NCBI GenBank assembly: GCA_963669265.1
Contig: OY769916.1
Span: 3,906,001 to 3,970,000 of the forward strand
Source: SZUA-547 sp963669265
GTDB taxonomy: Bacteria; Pseudomonadota; Alphaproteobacteria; Rhodobacterales; Rhodobacteraceae
Reading direction: 5' to 3'
Length of the DNA stretch: 64,000 nt
Both the position numbers and the translations under genes were made by a program. Below, piece after piece: positions 42,228 to 51,750 of this stretch. Each line of letters begins with the position of its first letter. Position 1 is the first letter of the stretch. A model generated the notes under the pieces. It had not been told where the DNA came from, did not search any database, and saw only the letters and a program-made list of their open reading frames with translations.

Positions 42228-43292
42228 TTAACGCGCGGATGTCGCCAACAGCTCGGCCACGTCCAGAATACCGATCGTCGCGTCCCAAAGGCCGACCGCC
42301 AGCATCGATCCATCGCTTGAAAACGCCAGAGACTGGATCACAAGATTTGACTTTCCCTCATAGAGCATCTCGCCGGTTCGCGCGTTCCAGAGGCGCAGCA
42401 TGCCCGTCTCGTCTCCCGTGGCGAGGATCTCTCCCGTCGGAGACGCCGCAAGGCCGCGCACCCAATAGGACTTGAACCCGTCATAGCCCCAAAAGGGCGC
42501 GCCATCCGCGACGGATATCGCGCGCAGGCCCGATTTGCCATTGGCCTGAGATCCGGCAAAGAGGGCCGCGCCGTTCGGCGAAAACGCCATGCGCCACATA
42601 CCGACGATCAGCTCGTCGTCCAGCACGGGACCGGCGGTGGCTGGACCCCAGGGCGGAATCACGAATGTCTCGATATCGGCGTCATGTCCGGATTGCTCGT
42701 CATAGCTGCCGGTCGCCGCCGCAATCCGCGCTCCATCGGTGGAGATCGCAAGGCCGTTTCGCACCGGTTTGCGCGTGTCGGATTCGACGATTTGTCTGGG
42801 AGCCGTCAGCCTCTGGATCCGGATGCGAGGGGCAGCCTCGCTCGCGAGCGCCAGAACCGCGCAGTCATCGCTCATCGCGGCGTAGTCAGCGGCGTCGTCG
42901 CTGACTCGTCGGATGGACTGTTCCTTCAGAGCCGTCAGGGAGATTCCCGTTTCGTCGCCGGTCGCCAGCACATCTTCCGCGGCGCAGTAGGCGAAGGCTC
43001 CAGCGGTCTGACCAAGCAGATCCGGCGCGCCGCTGGCCAGATCCCACGCGACGACATCGCCGTTCTCCTGACGCACGATGATACGGGAATCGTCGCCCGA
43101 AAACGCCAGATCCATGGCGAGGCCAGGTGAACGCGAATGCTGATCGTGTGGGCCGGGGGCGCCAACGGCTTTGGAAAACGCAATGGTCGGGGGAATCGTC
43201 GTGGAGAGCACGTAAAGCGACGCCAGCGCGCAAACGCCGCCCAAAACTCCGAAAACAAGGCCGCGCATCGTCAACGTTCCTTCATTCGCCAT
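42228..43292 (-). CDS. Membrane-anchored WD40/beta-propeller-like protein
   Basis: 354 residues. An N-terminal hydrophobic segment (RGLVFGVLGGVCALASLYVL) acts as a signal or anchor. Several WD40-like blades follow, for example MDLAFSGDDSRIIVRQENGDVVAWDLASG, MLRLWNARTGEMLYEG and QSLAFSSDGSMLAVGLWD. Propellers of this kind usually scaffold protein contacts. The function is unknown. The start may instead be the ATG at 43268, which has AAGGA 9 nt upstream. It is divergent from pyrH, with 163 bp between the starts. Confidence 0.75.
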   Translation of the reverse strand: MANEGTLTMRGLVFGVLGGVCALASLYVLSTTIPPTIAFSKAVGAPGPHDQHSRSPGLAMDLAFSGDDSRIIVRQENGDVVAWDLASGAPDLLGQTAGAFAYCAAEDVLATGDETGISLTALKEQSIRRVSDDAADYAAMSDDCAVLALASEAAPRIRIQRLTAPRQIVESDTRKPVRNGLAISTDGARIAAATGSYDEQSGHDADIETFVIPPWGPATAGPVLDDELIVGMWRMAFSPNGAALFAGSQANGKSGLRAISVADGAPFWGYDGFKSYWVRGLAASPTGEILATGDETGMLRLWNARTGEMLYEGKSNLVIQSLAFSSDGSMLAVGLWDATIGILDVAELLATSAR

Positions 43293-43455
43293 ATCGCCGC
43301 TCGAAAACCGAACCGGGTCAGAAAGCCATATGGCCAAGGGCTTGTCAGCCGCATTTTATGCGTGCAGCGGATTTGACCCTGCGTCCGCGCTGGCGGCCCT
43401 TGCAATGGCGCAGGGGTTCCGACAGGTTGACGCAAATTCACAGATGGAGAGGCGC

Positions 43456-44244
43456 ATGGCGCATGCTTCCGAGGAGATCGCGGAAAGCGCGGCCGAACAG
43501 GGCGGCTCGGTTGAGCCGGCGGGACCTGGCGGCCTGCTGCACAAGCGCGTACTAGTGAAAATCTCGGGCGAGGCCCTCATGGGCGATCAGGGCTTCGGTT
43601 TGCACCCGCCGACCGTCGATGCCATCGCCGCCGAGATAAAAAAGGTCCATGATCTGGGGGCTGAGATCTGCCTCGTGATCGGCGGCGGCAATATTTTCCG
43701 GGGCCTTTCGGGATCCGCGCAGGGCATGGAGCGCGCCTCCGCCGACTATATGGGCATGCTGGCCACGGTCATGAACGCGCTGGCGATGCAGAGCGCGCTG
43801 GAGCGGGCAGGGGCCCATACGCGCGTTATCTCCGCCATTCCGATGGATCAGATCTGCGAACCCTATATTCGCCGCCGCGCCGTGCGACATCTTGAAAAGA
43901 AACGCATTTGCGTCTTCGCCGCCGGCACCGGAAACCCCTATTTCACCACGGACACGGCGGCTACGCTGCGGGCGATGGAGATGGGTTGCGGCGCGATCTA
44001 TAAGGGCACCAGCGTCGACGGCGTCTATGACAGCGATCCCAAGCTGAACCCGAACGCGGTGCGCTATGACCGCGTGACCTATGACGAGGTTCTGGGCAAG
44101 AATCTGAAAGTCATGGACGCCTCCGCCATCGCGCTGGCGCGCGACAACGGTCTGCCGATCTGCGTCTTCTCTCTGTTCGTTGAGGGCGGCTTTGTGTCAG
44201 TCTTGAGCGGACGTGGAAAATTCACCATTGTCGAACCCAGCTGA
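43456..44244 (+). CDS. pyrH: UMP kinase
   Basis: 262 residues. Phosphorylates UMP to UDP; a hexameric amino-acid-kinase-fold enzyme. The motifs KRVLVKISGEALMG, IGGGNIFRG and the C-terminal FTIVEPS are typical. The ATG at 43456 has GGAGAGG a few nt upstream and is preferred over in-frame starts back to 43330, which would overlap the divergent gene's 5' end. It has a 26-residue non-conserved N-terminal extension. First gene of the envelope run. Confidence 0.95.
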   Translation: MAHASEEIAESAAEQGGSVEPAGPGGLLHKRVLVKISGEALMGDQGFGLHPPTVDAIAAEIKKVHDLGAEICLVIGGGNIFRGLSGSAQGMERASADYMGMLATVMNALAMQSALERAGAHTRVISAIPMDQICEPYIRRRAVRHLEKKRICVFAAGTGNPYFTTDTAATLRAMEMGCGAIYKGTSVDGVYDSDPKLNPNAVRYDRVTYDEVLGKNLKVMDASAIALARDNGLPICVFSLFVEGGFVSVLSGRGKFTIVEPS

Positions 44245-44312
44245 CGGCGGTCTCCAACGGGCACCCGCGCCCCCGCGAGGCCGTTTCTAGGACCGATAGA
44301 AAGCACGAAGCC

Positions 44313-44876
44313 ATGTCTGAACCTGAAGAGATCGATCTGGACGCTCTCGAACGTCGTATGGATGGCGCGCTGAACGCGCTGAAGACCGAATTCGCCTCCC
44401 TCAGAACCGGGCGCGCCTCTGGCAGCATGCTCGATTCGGTGATGGTGGAGGCCTATGGCGCGCCGACGCCGATCAATCAGTGCGCCACGATCAACGTGCC
44501 GGAGCCCCGCATGGTGACCGTGAGCGTCTGGGACAAAGGCCTGGTCGCAGCGGTCGACAAGGCGATCCGCACTTCCGGCCTGGGCCTGAATCCGGTCATG
44601 GACGGCACGCTGCTGCGCCTGCCAATCCCAGAGTTAAATGAGGAAAGACGTCGCGAACTCGCCAAAGTCGCCGGACAGTACTCAGAGAGCGCGCGGATCG
44701 CCGTGCGCAACGTCCGCAAGGACGGGATGGACCAGATCAAGAAGGCCAAAGCGGACGGGCTCTCGGAAGATGAGCAAAAGCTCTATCACGATGAGATCCA
44801 GGAGTTGACCGACGCCGCGATCAAGAACATAGACGCGGCGCTTGAGGTCAAACAGGAAGAGATCATGCAGGTCTGA
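44313..44876 (+). CDS. frr: Ribosome recycling factor
   Basis: 187 residues, the usual 185. It splits post-termination ribosomes with EF-G. The three-helix-bundle pattern is clear: MDGALNALKTEFASLRTGRAS at the start, then a domain with VTVSVWDKG and the C-terminal helices with RNVRKDGMDQIKKAK. It lies 68 bp after pyrH, the usual pairing. Confidence 0.97.
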   Translation: MSEPEEIDLDALERRMDGALNALKTEFASLRTGRASGSMLDSVMVEAYGAPTPINQCATINVPEPRMVTVSVWDKGLVAAVDKAIRTSGLGLNPVMDGTLLRLPIPELNEERRRELAKVAGQYSESARIAVRNVRKDGMDQIKKAKADGLSEDEQKLYHDEIQELTDAAIKNIDAALEVKQEEIMQV

Positions 44877-44937
44877 TCCCTGCTTGAAGCGGACGGGCCG
44901 AGCCCGCCGCCGCCTCGGCCGGATGACGGAAGGGAAC

Positions 44938-45735
44938 ATGATGCTCAAGGCGAGCTCAGCGCTTAGGCAGGAGACCGAGCCCTCGACGCCGGTCGCTGAG
45001 GTCAGGCGCGCCGTCTCCGATGGCGGCGAGCGGCCCGAGCCGTTGCATGTCGCGATCATCATGGATGGCAACGGCCGTTGGGCCAAAGCGCGCGGACTGC
45101 CCCGGCTGGAAGGTCATCGGCGCGGCGTCAAAGCTGTGCAGAGCATCGTCGAGAGCTGCGCCGATCTGGGCGTCGGCCGTCTGACGCTTTTTGCGTTCTC
45201 CACTGAGAATTGGCGTCGTCCGTCCGAGGAAGTGCAAGGTCTGATGAGCCTCTTTCGGCACTATCTGCGGCGTGAGAGCGCTCAGTTGGTGGAAAGGGGC
45301 GCGCGAGTTCGGTTTATCGGCGACCGCTCGGTTCTGGCCTCGGACCTGATCGACTCCATGACGCGTCTGGAGCGCGAGTCGGCGGGTGGATCAAAGCTCT
45401 CGCTTGATGTGGCGCTCAACTACGGGGCCCGGTCTGAAATCGCGGCGGCAGCGCGCGCCTTGGCGGGCAAGGTCGCGCGTGGAGAGATCTCGGCCGACGC
45501 GATCGATGAAGGCGCGCTGGAGGCGGAATTGTTCACGCGCGGGGCCGCTGACCCTGATCTGGTGATCCGGACATCGGGCGAGCAAAGACTGTCGAATTTC
45601 CTGCTGTGGCAGGCTGCGTATTCCGAGTTCTATTTCACCGAAGAGCATTGGCCGGATTTCGATCGGGCTTCGCTGGAGCGTGCGCTGGAAAGCTTCCGTG
45701 GTCGCAACCGGCGCTTTGGCGCAGTGGCCGGGTGA
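44938..45735 (+). CDS. uppS: Isoprenyl transferase (undecaprenyl diphosphate synthase)
   Basis: 265 residues. It builds the C55 carrier lipid precursor by cis-prenyl addition. IIMDGNGRWAKARGLPRLEGH at about 40-60 holds the catalytic Asp. The NYGARSEI and RTSGEQRLSNFLLWQAAYSE blocks complete the family signature. The ATG at 44938 is preceded by GGAAGGGAAC. In-frame starts at 44923 or inside frr are possible but less well placed. Confidence 0.95.
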   Translation: MMLKASSALRQETEPSTPVAEVRRAVSDGGERPEPLHVAIIMDGNGRWAKARGLPRLEGHRRGVKAVQSIVESCADLGVGRLTLFAFSTENWRRPSEEVQGLMSLFRHYLRRESAQLVERGARVRFIGDRSVLASDLIDSMTRLERESAGGSKLSLDVALNYGARSEIAAAARALAGKVARGEISADAIDEGALEAELFTRGAADPDLVIRTSGEQRLSNFLLWQAAYSEFYFTEEHWPDFDRASLERALESFRGRNRRFGAVAG

Positions 45736-45796
45736 CGTTTTGACCTCCAAGCACCCCAGCGGCGAAAGCGGCGCATCGACCGGCCTTTCTGCGAAG

Positions 45797-46600
45797 ATGA
45801 CGGACCTCGTTCCTCGGCTGATTTCGGCGGTGGTGATCGCCTCGGTCGCTCTGACCTTGTTCTGGGTTGGCGGCTGGTGGACGGCGGGTCTGGTGATGGT
45901 CGCCAGCGCCGCGCTCATGTGGGAGTGGCGGCGCATCACATGCGGCGCTGACGCCGCGTCCGACGCAATGGCCGTGCTGCATATCGGCATTCCGGTGATC
46001 GGCGTTATGGCCGCGCATGTGGTTGAGATCGAGCGCGCGGTCGCCTTCATTCTGATCGCTGGCGTGTTAGCGGCGTTTCTCGACCGGCGCGCCGGGCGCT
46101 CTTTCCTTTGGGCCTTTCTGGGCATCGCCTATATCGGAGTCGCGACGGCGTGTTTTGTCGCCCTGCGGAATGAACCGGCCTATGGTCTGCACACGATCCT
46201 GTGGATCACGCTTGTCGTGGTTGCCGCTGATGTGGGCGGTTATTTCGCCGGGCGTCTAATCGGGGGGCCGAAGCTTTGGCCGCGCGTTAGTCCGAAGAAA
46301 ACCTGGGCCGGTACGTTCGGCGGCATCGCTTTGGCGGCGTTGGTTGGCCTGATCTTTTCCTCAGCGACCACTGGCACTTATTTTTTGCAGGTTTGCTCTG
46401 TCTCGATGCTGGCTGCCGCGGTCTCGCAAATGGGCGATCTGGCGGAAAGCAGCCTGAAGCGGCATTTCGGCGTCAAGGATTCCAGCGGCCTGATCCCCGG
46501 CCATGGCGGCGCGCTGGATCGGCTGGACGGGTTTCTGGCGGCTTCTCTGATCGCGGGCGCAGCCACGTTCTGGCGCGCCGAGCCCATGTTCATCTGGTGA
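45797..46600 (+). CDS. cdsA: Phosphatidate cytidylyltransferase
   Basis: About 267 residues with about seven membrane helices. It makes CDP-diacylglycerol, the substrate of PssA. The signature is S-P-K-K-T-W-A-G-T-F-G-G followed by KRHFGVKDSSGLIPGHGGALDRLDG near the C-terminus. The start is uncertain. The ATG at 45797 begins right at the first helix, whereas a TTG at 45740 has GGGTGA 4 nt upstream and would add a 19-residue polar lead. It is translated closely after uppS. Confidence 0.93.
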   Translation: MTDLVPRLISAVVIASVALTLFWVGGWWTAGLVMVASAALMWEWRRITCGADAASDAMAVLHIGIPVIGVMAAHVVEIERAVAFILIAGVLAAFLDRRAGRSFLWAFLGIAYIGVATACFVALRNEPAYGLHTILWITLVVVAADVGGYFAGRLIGGPKLWPRVSPKKTWAGTFGGIALAALVGLIFSSATTGTYFLQVCSVSMLAAAVSQMGDLAESSLKRHFGVKDSSGLIPGHGGALDRLDGFLAASLIAGAATFWRAEPMFIW

Positions 46601-46604
46601 CGTG

Positions 46605-47795
46605 ATGCAGCTGGGATCGCGCCGCCGCCTGACCGTGCTTGGCTCCACCGGCTCGATTGGCTGCTCCACATTGGATGTGGTCGAGGCGTTGGGCGGGGAT
46701 GACGCGTTTGAGGTTGTTGCGCTGACTGGCGCCGCAAATGTCAGGAAACTCGCGAAGCAGGCGGCGCGCTGGCGACCGCAACTGGTGGTCACCGCCGACC
46801 CGAATGGTCTGGAGCCGTTACGCGCCGCGCTGGCCGATGCGGGCGCGACCGAGATCGAAGCCGCCGCCGGGCCGGATGCGCTTTGCGACGCCGCAGGGCT
46901 GCCGGCCGATTTCTGTATGGCTGCTATTGTCGGCGCCGCGGGGCTGGCTCCGGCGCTTGCCGCATTGCGACCCGGCGGAGTTCTGGCGCTGGCCAACAAG
47001 GAGTGTCTGGTCTGCGCCGGACCGCTGTTCATGGCGGAAGTCGCGCGCGCCGGAGCGACGCTGATCCCGGTCGATTCTGAGCACAGCGCGATATTCCAAG
47101 TGTTCGAGCGCGATGCGACTCACGCCATCGAGCGCGTGATTCTAACCGCCTCAGGCGGTCCGTTCCGAAACTGGACACGCGAGCAAATGGCGGCGGCCAC
47201 CCCGGCTCAGGCGATCGCGCACCCGAATTGGAGCATGGGCGTCAAAATCTCCATCGATAGCGCCACCATGTTCAACAAGGCGCTGGAGATGGTCGAGGCG
47301 CGTCACCTCTTCGGCATGCGCCCGGACCAGATCGAAGTGGTGGTGCATCCCCAATCGATCATCCACTCCATGGTCGGATACGCCGATGGTTCTGTCTTGG
47401 CGCAAATGGGCGAGCCGGATATGAAAACGCCGATCGCCTATGCGATCAACTGGCCGCGCCGTGGCAGGGCGCCGGTTGAGCGCCTTGATTTCAAGACGCT
47501 TTCCAGGTTGGACTTTGAGCCGCCCAACGAGGATCGCTTTCCCGCCTTAGGGCTGGCGCGCCGCGCAATGGAGATGGGCGGCGGCGCCGGCGCGACGCTC
47601 AATGGGGCGAAAGAGACGGCGCAGGATGCGTTCGTGGGCGGACAGATCGGCTTTCTGGATATGGCCCATGTGGTCGCCTCGGTTCTGGATGATCTCGACG
47701 AGGGCCAGGATCCGACCAGCCTTGAAGCGGTGCTGGAGGCGGATACGCGGGCCCGACGCGCGGCACTGACCCGGATCGCAGCCCTTGCCGCTTGA
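46605..47795 (+). CDS. dxr: 1-deoxy-D-xylulose 5-phosphate reductoisomerase
   Basis: 396 residues. Second step of the MEP isoprenoid pathway, NADPH and metal dependent. The nucleotide motif VLGSTGSIGCSTLDV is at the N-terminus. ALANKECLVCAG, PVDSEHSAIFQ (metal ligands) and MGVKISIDSATMFNKALEM are all present. The ATG at 46605 is preferred over the GTG just before it. It starts 4 bp after cdsA and supplies isoprenoid units for UppS. Confidence 0.96.
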   Translation: MQLGSRRRLTVLGSTGSIGCSTLDVVEALGGDDAFEVVALTGAANVRKLAKQAARWRPQLVVTADPNGLEPLRAALADAGATEIEAAAGPDALCDAAGLPADFCMAAIVGAAGLAPALAALRPGGVLALANKECLVCAGPLFMAEVARAGATLIPVDSEHSAIFQVFERDATHAIERVILTASGGPFRNWTREQMAAATPAQAIAHPNWSMGVKISIDSATMFNKALEMVEARHLFGMRPDQIEVVVHPQSIIHSMVGYADGSVLAQMGEPDMKTPIAYAINWPRRGRAPVERLDFKTLSRLDFEPPNEDRFPALGLARRAMEMGGGAGATLNGAKETAQDAFVGGQIGFLDMAHVVASVLDDLDEGQDPTSLEAVLEADTRARRAALTRIAALAA

Positions 47796-47857
47796 GCGGC
47801 GTTGGGTCAAAAAGGCTTCTAGTTTAATCAGCGCGTGAAACTGGAAGGGCGTAGCGT

Positions 47858-49189
47858 ATGGACTTTCTGAGTCAGATCCCGGTGATCGGAAACATTCTGT
47901 TTTATGTCCTTCCGTTCCTGGTGGTGCTGTTGATCGTCGTGTTCGTTCACGAATACGGGCACTACATCGTCGGGCGCTGGTGCGGAATTCACGCTGAGGC
48001 GTTTTCGATCGGGTTTGGCAAGGAACTCTTTGGCTGGACCGATCGCCATGGAACGCGCTGGAAGGTCTCGCTCATACCGCTGGGCGGCTATGTGAAATTT
48101 CTTGGCGATTCCGGTGCGTCGAGCCGACCTGATGTGGAGGCGGTCGCGCATATGTCCGCCGAGGATCGGGACCGCGCCTTTCCCACAGCGCGGCTCTTCA
48201 AACGCACGCTGACCGTCCTCGCCGGACCGGTGGCGAACTTCCTGCTCTCAATCGCTGTCTTCGCCGTGTTAGCCTTGAGCATCGGCGTGGCCGCGGACAA
48301 GGCGGCGGTTGGCGAAGCCCCTGAGTATAGCGGGCTGTTGCCCGGAGATCAGGTGCTGGAAGTCGAGGGCGAGCCGGTCGAGACCTATAACGAGATGGTC
48401 TACGCCATCAACAGGGGCGAAGGCGCGCCAGTGTCTGCGGTGATTCTGCGAAATGGCGACCGCATCGTGGCGGATATCCGCATGGCGCGCCCTGCTGTGA
48501 TCGACGACATCGCGCCCTCGGGCGCCGCCGCGGAAGCTGGATTGGAAGTCGGCGACGAGATTGTCGCAGCGAACGGCGAAGAGATATCGTCGTTCCGTTC
48601 GCTCCAGCGCATCACCAAAGCCAATGGCGGCGATCCCATGCCCGTGACCGTTCTCAGGAAAGGCGAGCGTCTGGATTTTGTCGTCACGCCGCGCATGATT
48701 GAGCGGGAAGACTACGACACCGGAGAGATCAGGCCGATGCCGACCATCGGCATCACCAACCTGGACGGCGCCGGGTTTGCGCCCGCGGCGGAACCGGTCG
48801 GCCCTGTGAGAGCTCTTACATACGGGGCAGAGCGAACCTGGGCCGTCGTCGACCTGACCATGAGCTACCTCTACCGGGTCATCGCGGGAGAGAGCGATCC
48901 GAGCCAGATTGGCGGGCCGATCCGCATCGCCGAAGTCTCGGGACAAGCGGCCGAACGCGGACTGACGTCGCTGATCACGATGATCGCGTTCCTGTCCACA
49001 TCGATCGGTTTGCTAAATCTTTTTCCAATCCCTGTGCTTGATGGCGGTCATCTGCTATTTTACGGGATCGAAGCCATTCGAGGGCGCCCGCTAAGGGACA
49101 GGTGGGTAGAGATCGGGATGACGATCGGCTTCAGTATCGTCATCTTGCTTATGGTCTTCGCAACATATAACGATTTGTCCCGATTGTAG
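47858..49189 (+). CDS. rseP: RIP zinc metalloprotease RseP/MmpA
   Basis: 443 residues. A site-2 intramembrane protease. The zinc motif is HEYGH (His31, Glu32, His35) in the first helix, and the third ligand lies in NLFPIPVLDGGHLLFYG near the C-terminus. One clear PDZ domain (about 205-285, GAAAEAGLEVGDEIVAANGEEI) and a second, weaker one at about 120-190 lie in the periplasmic loop. In Caulobacter the homologue MmpA cleaves polarity and anti-sigma factors. Directly upstream of bamA, as is usual. Confidence 0.95.
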   Translation: MDFLSQIPVIGNILFYVLPFLVVLLIVVFVHEYGHYIVGRWCGIHAEAFSIGFGKELFGWTDRHGTRWKVSLIPLGGYVKFLGDSGASSRPDVEAVAHMSAEDRDRAFPTARLFKRTLTVLAGPVANFLLSIAVFAVLALSIGVAADKAAVGEAPEYSGLLPGDQVLEVEGEPVETYNEMVYAINRGEGAPVSAVILRNGDRIVADIRMARPAVIDDIAPSGAAAEAGLEVGDEIVAANGEEISSFRSLQRITKANGGDPMPVTVLRKGERLDFVVTPRMIEREDYDTGEIRPMPTIGITNLDGAGFAPAAEPVGPVRALTYGAERTWAVVDLTMSYLYRVIAGESDPSQIGGPIRIAEVSGQAAERGLTSLITMIAFLSTSIGLLNLFPIPVLDGGHLLFYGIEAIRGRPLRDRWVEIGMTIGFSIVILLMVFATYNDLSRL

Positions 49190-49356
49190 GCCTTCCCTGA
49201 CTGCGGCTGAGGCGGCTGCGACTAGGGGCGAGCAGGCCCTGAGAAGAGACGGTTTAGATGCTGACTCGGCCACGTCGTGAGGCCGGGTCGTGTCCGCGCT
49301 GGAGCCAATGCGGCTCCGTCATGGGGCGCAGTGCGGAACGCGACAAGGGGACGAAT

Positions 49357-51708
49357 ATGGGTGTTACAGTCGGTCGGATCGCCACGCAGGCGTGTCTGAG
49401 CTTTGTCGTTATGCTTGCAACGGTTTTCACCATTTCGGTCTCAGGCGCGCACCTCGCGCCAGCAGTGGCGCAAAGCGCCCCGGAAGCGCCCCGGATGGAG
49501 GTCGAGGACATCCAGGTGATCGGCAACCGCCGTATCGACGCGGGCACGATCATCAACTTCCTGACATTCGCGCGCGGAGACCTCGTTTCCGCTGACGACA
49601 TCAACGAATCGACGCGCCGCCTGTTCGACACCGGTCTGTTCCGAAATGTCTCGATTTCTCCGTCGCCCGGCCTTGTGGTGGTGCGCGTCGATGAGAATCC
49701 GACCGTCAACCGTATCGCGTTCGAGGGCAACGACCGCGTCACCGACGAAGAATTGCAGGCGCTGATTCAGACACGGCCGCGCGGCGCCTTCACCCGGGCG
49801 CGGGCCGAGGCCGACGCAGGGACGCTGGTCGAGCTTTATCGCCGAACGGGCCGGTTTGGCGCCAGCGTCGAGCCGGTGATCATCGAGCGCAGCGACAACC
49901 GGGTCGATCTGGTCTTCGAGATCGAAGAGGGGCCTCTGACCGGCGTTAGCGCGATTACGTTCGTCGGCAACGAAGCTTATTCCGACAGCCGCTTGCGTGG
50001 GGTGATCGAAACCCGCGAGTCCGGCCTCTTCAGCTGGATTCGCGGAACGGACAACTATGATCCTGATCGGCTGGAGTTCGATAAGGAGCTTCTGCGCCGG
50101 TACTACCTCGATCGCGGCTACGCGGATTTCAGCGTGTTGTCGGCCACGGCGGAATTGTCCCCTGACCGTGAAGGGTTCTTCATCACCTTCACCGTCGAAG
50201 AAGGAGAGATCTACAATTTCGGCGAGATCAAAATCGACTCTCGTGTCGAGAATGTCGATCCTGAACTGTTCGCAGACCTGATCACCCGGGAGCCGGGCGA
50301 CCTTTACGAGGCCTCGGTCATCGACGATACGGTCGAAGAGATCATCCAGCAGGCGGGCAAAAGCGGCGTCGTCTTCATCGACGTGCGCCCCGTCGCGGTG
50401 CGCAACGAGGCGGAACGCACGATCGACGTGGCGTTCAACATCGTTCCGGGCCAGCGTCTGTTCGTCGAGCGGATCGAGATTGAAGGCAATCTACGTACCC
50501 TGGATCGCGTTATCCGCCGCGAATTCCGCTTTGCTGAAGGCGATGCGTTTAACGCGTTTGAGATCGAGCGCGCCGAACGGAATATCCGCGGCCTCCGCTT
50601 CTTCAAGGACGTCAATGTGCGCACGTCGCAAGGGTCTGCCGAGGATCGCGCGGTGGTTACCGTTGAGGTTGAGGAGCAATCCACCGGCTCCGTCAGCTTC
50701 GCCCTGGGCTATTCCAGTTCGGACTCGGTCCTGGGTGAGGTCAACATCTCGGAGCGCAACCTGCTCGGACGCGGACAGTTTCTTCGCGCACGTCTGGCGC
50801 TCACAGGTGACCGACAGATCGTCGATCTTCGTTTCAGGGAACCCGCGTTTTTGGGTCTGGATCTTTCCGCCGGGTTCGATGTGTTTTACATCGCTGAAGA
50901 CAACAGTGACGAGTCGTCTTTCGAAGAGAAGAATATTGGTTTCCGGCCTACCGTCGGGTTTCCGATCGACGAGGAGCAGTCGGTTTCCTTCCGCTGGAAC
51001 ATCGCGTCGGATGAAATCTTCGGAGTCGATGATGACGCGTCGCCATTGATCGCAGCCGATGAAGGCACCGCGCTGACTACCTCTCTCGGGTATCGCTATC
51101 AGTTTGATCGGCGGAACGACCTCGTTGAGCCGAGCGAAGGCTGGATTGCATCGATCGATCAGGATCTGGCGCTTCTGGCGGACGCCCAATATCTGCGCAC
51201 CGTGGCGCGCGGCAAGGCGTATACGTCGTTTTTCGATGAGGAACTGATCGCCAGCCTTGAGCTAGAAGGCGGCGGCATCTTCGGCTTTGGCTACGATCCA
51301 CGCATCACCGAGCGGTTCTTCCTTGGCGGCGACAGCTTCCGTGGGTTTGAGCGGTCCGGCGTTGGACCAAGAGACCAGTTCACGGACGACGCCCTGGGTG
51401 GCAACATCTACGCTGTACTGCGTTCCGACGTCACCTTCCCGTTGGGGCTGCCGGAAGAGTTTGGCATCTATGGCGGCGTATTCTCCGATATCGGCACGCT
51501 GTTCGCGCTGGATAACACGACATACAACGATCCCGTCGAGGGCCTCGTCACAATCGATGATGAGGCGAATTTGCGCGCCACTGTCGGCGTTAGCCTGTTT
51601 TGGGATTCCGGTTTTGGTCCGTTGCGCGTGAACCTCGCGACGCCGCTGCTGGAAGAGGATACCGACAAGACCGAGTTCTTCCGCTTCACCGCCGGCACGC
51701 GGTTCTGA
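49357..51708 (+). CDS. bamA: Outer-membrane protein assembly factor BamA
   Basis: 783 residues. The signal peptide ends near A-V-A-Q. Five POTRA domains lie at about 35-430 (starting VEDIQVIGNRRIDAGTI), followed by an Omp85 barrel with FFLGGDSFRGFERSGVGPRD (the conserved VRGF/Y-like loop) and a C-terminal Phe (FTAGTRF). It inserts beta-barrel proteins such as the TpsB in this window. The ATG at 49357 follows AAGGGG 7 nt upstream and gives a proper signal peptide; starts at 49258 or 49321 would add a non-signal lead. Confidence 0.96.
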   Translation: MGVTVGRIATQACLSFVVMLATVFTISVSGAHLAPAVAQSAPEAPRMEVEDIQVIGNRRIDAGTIINFLTFARGDLVSADDINESTRRLFDTGLFRNVSISPSPGLVVVRVDENPTVNRIAFEGNDRVTDEELQALIQTRPRGAFTRARAEADAGTLVELYRRTGRFGASVEPVIIERSDNRVDLVFEIEEGPLTGVSAITFVGNEAYSDSRLRGVIETRESGLFSWIRGTDNYDPDRLEFDKELLRRYYLDRGYADFSVLSATAELSPDREGFFITFTVEEGEIYNFGEIKIDSRVENVDPELFADLITREPGDLYEASVIDDTVEEIIQQAGKSGVVFIDVRPVAVRNEAERTIDVAFNIVPGQRLFVERIEIEGNLRTLDRVIRREFRFAEGDAFNAFEIERAERNIRGLRFFKDVNVRTSQGSAEDRAVVTVEVEEQSTGSVSFALGYSSSDSVLGEVNISERNLLGRGQFLRARLALTGDRQIVDLRFREPAFLGLDLSAGFDVFYIAEDNSDESSFEEKNIGFRPTVGFPIDEEQSVSFRWNIASDEIFGVDDDASPLIAADEGTALTTSLGYRYQFDRRNDLVEPSEGWIASIDQDLALLADAQYLRTVARGKAYTSFFDEELIASLELEGGGIFGFGYDPRITERFFLGGDSFRGFERSGVGPRDQFTDDALGGNIYAVLRSDVTFPLGLPEEFGIYGGVFSDIGTLFALDNTTYNDPVEGLVTIDDEANLRATVGVSLFWDSGFGPLRVNLATPLLEEDTDKTEFFRFTAGTRF

Positions 51709-51750
51709 TCCAGCCCTTTAGGGGAGGCTACTATCGGCCTTAAGCGCGAT

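Noticed and set aside
40661..42313. 550-codon frame antisense to psd and pssA
   Set aside because: Arg/Asp/Gln-rich shadow translation; both plus-strand genes have complete family motifs.
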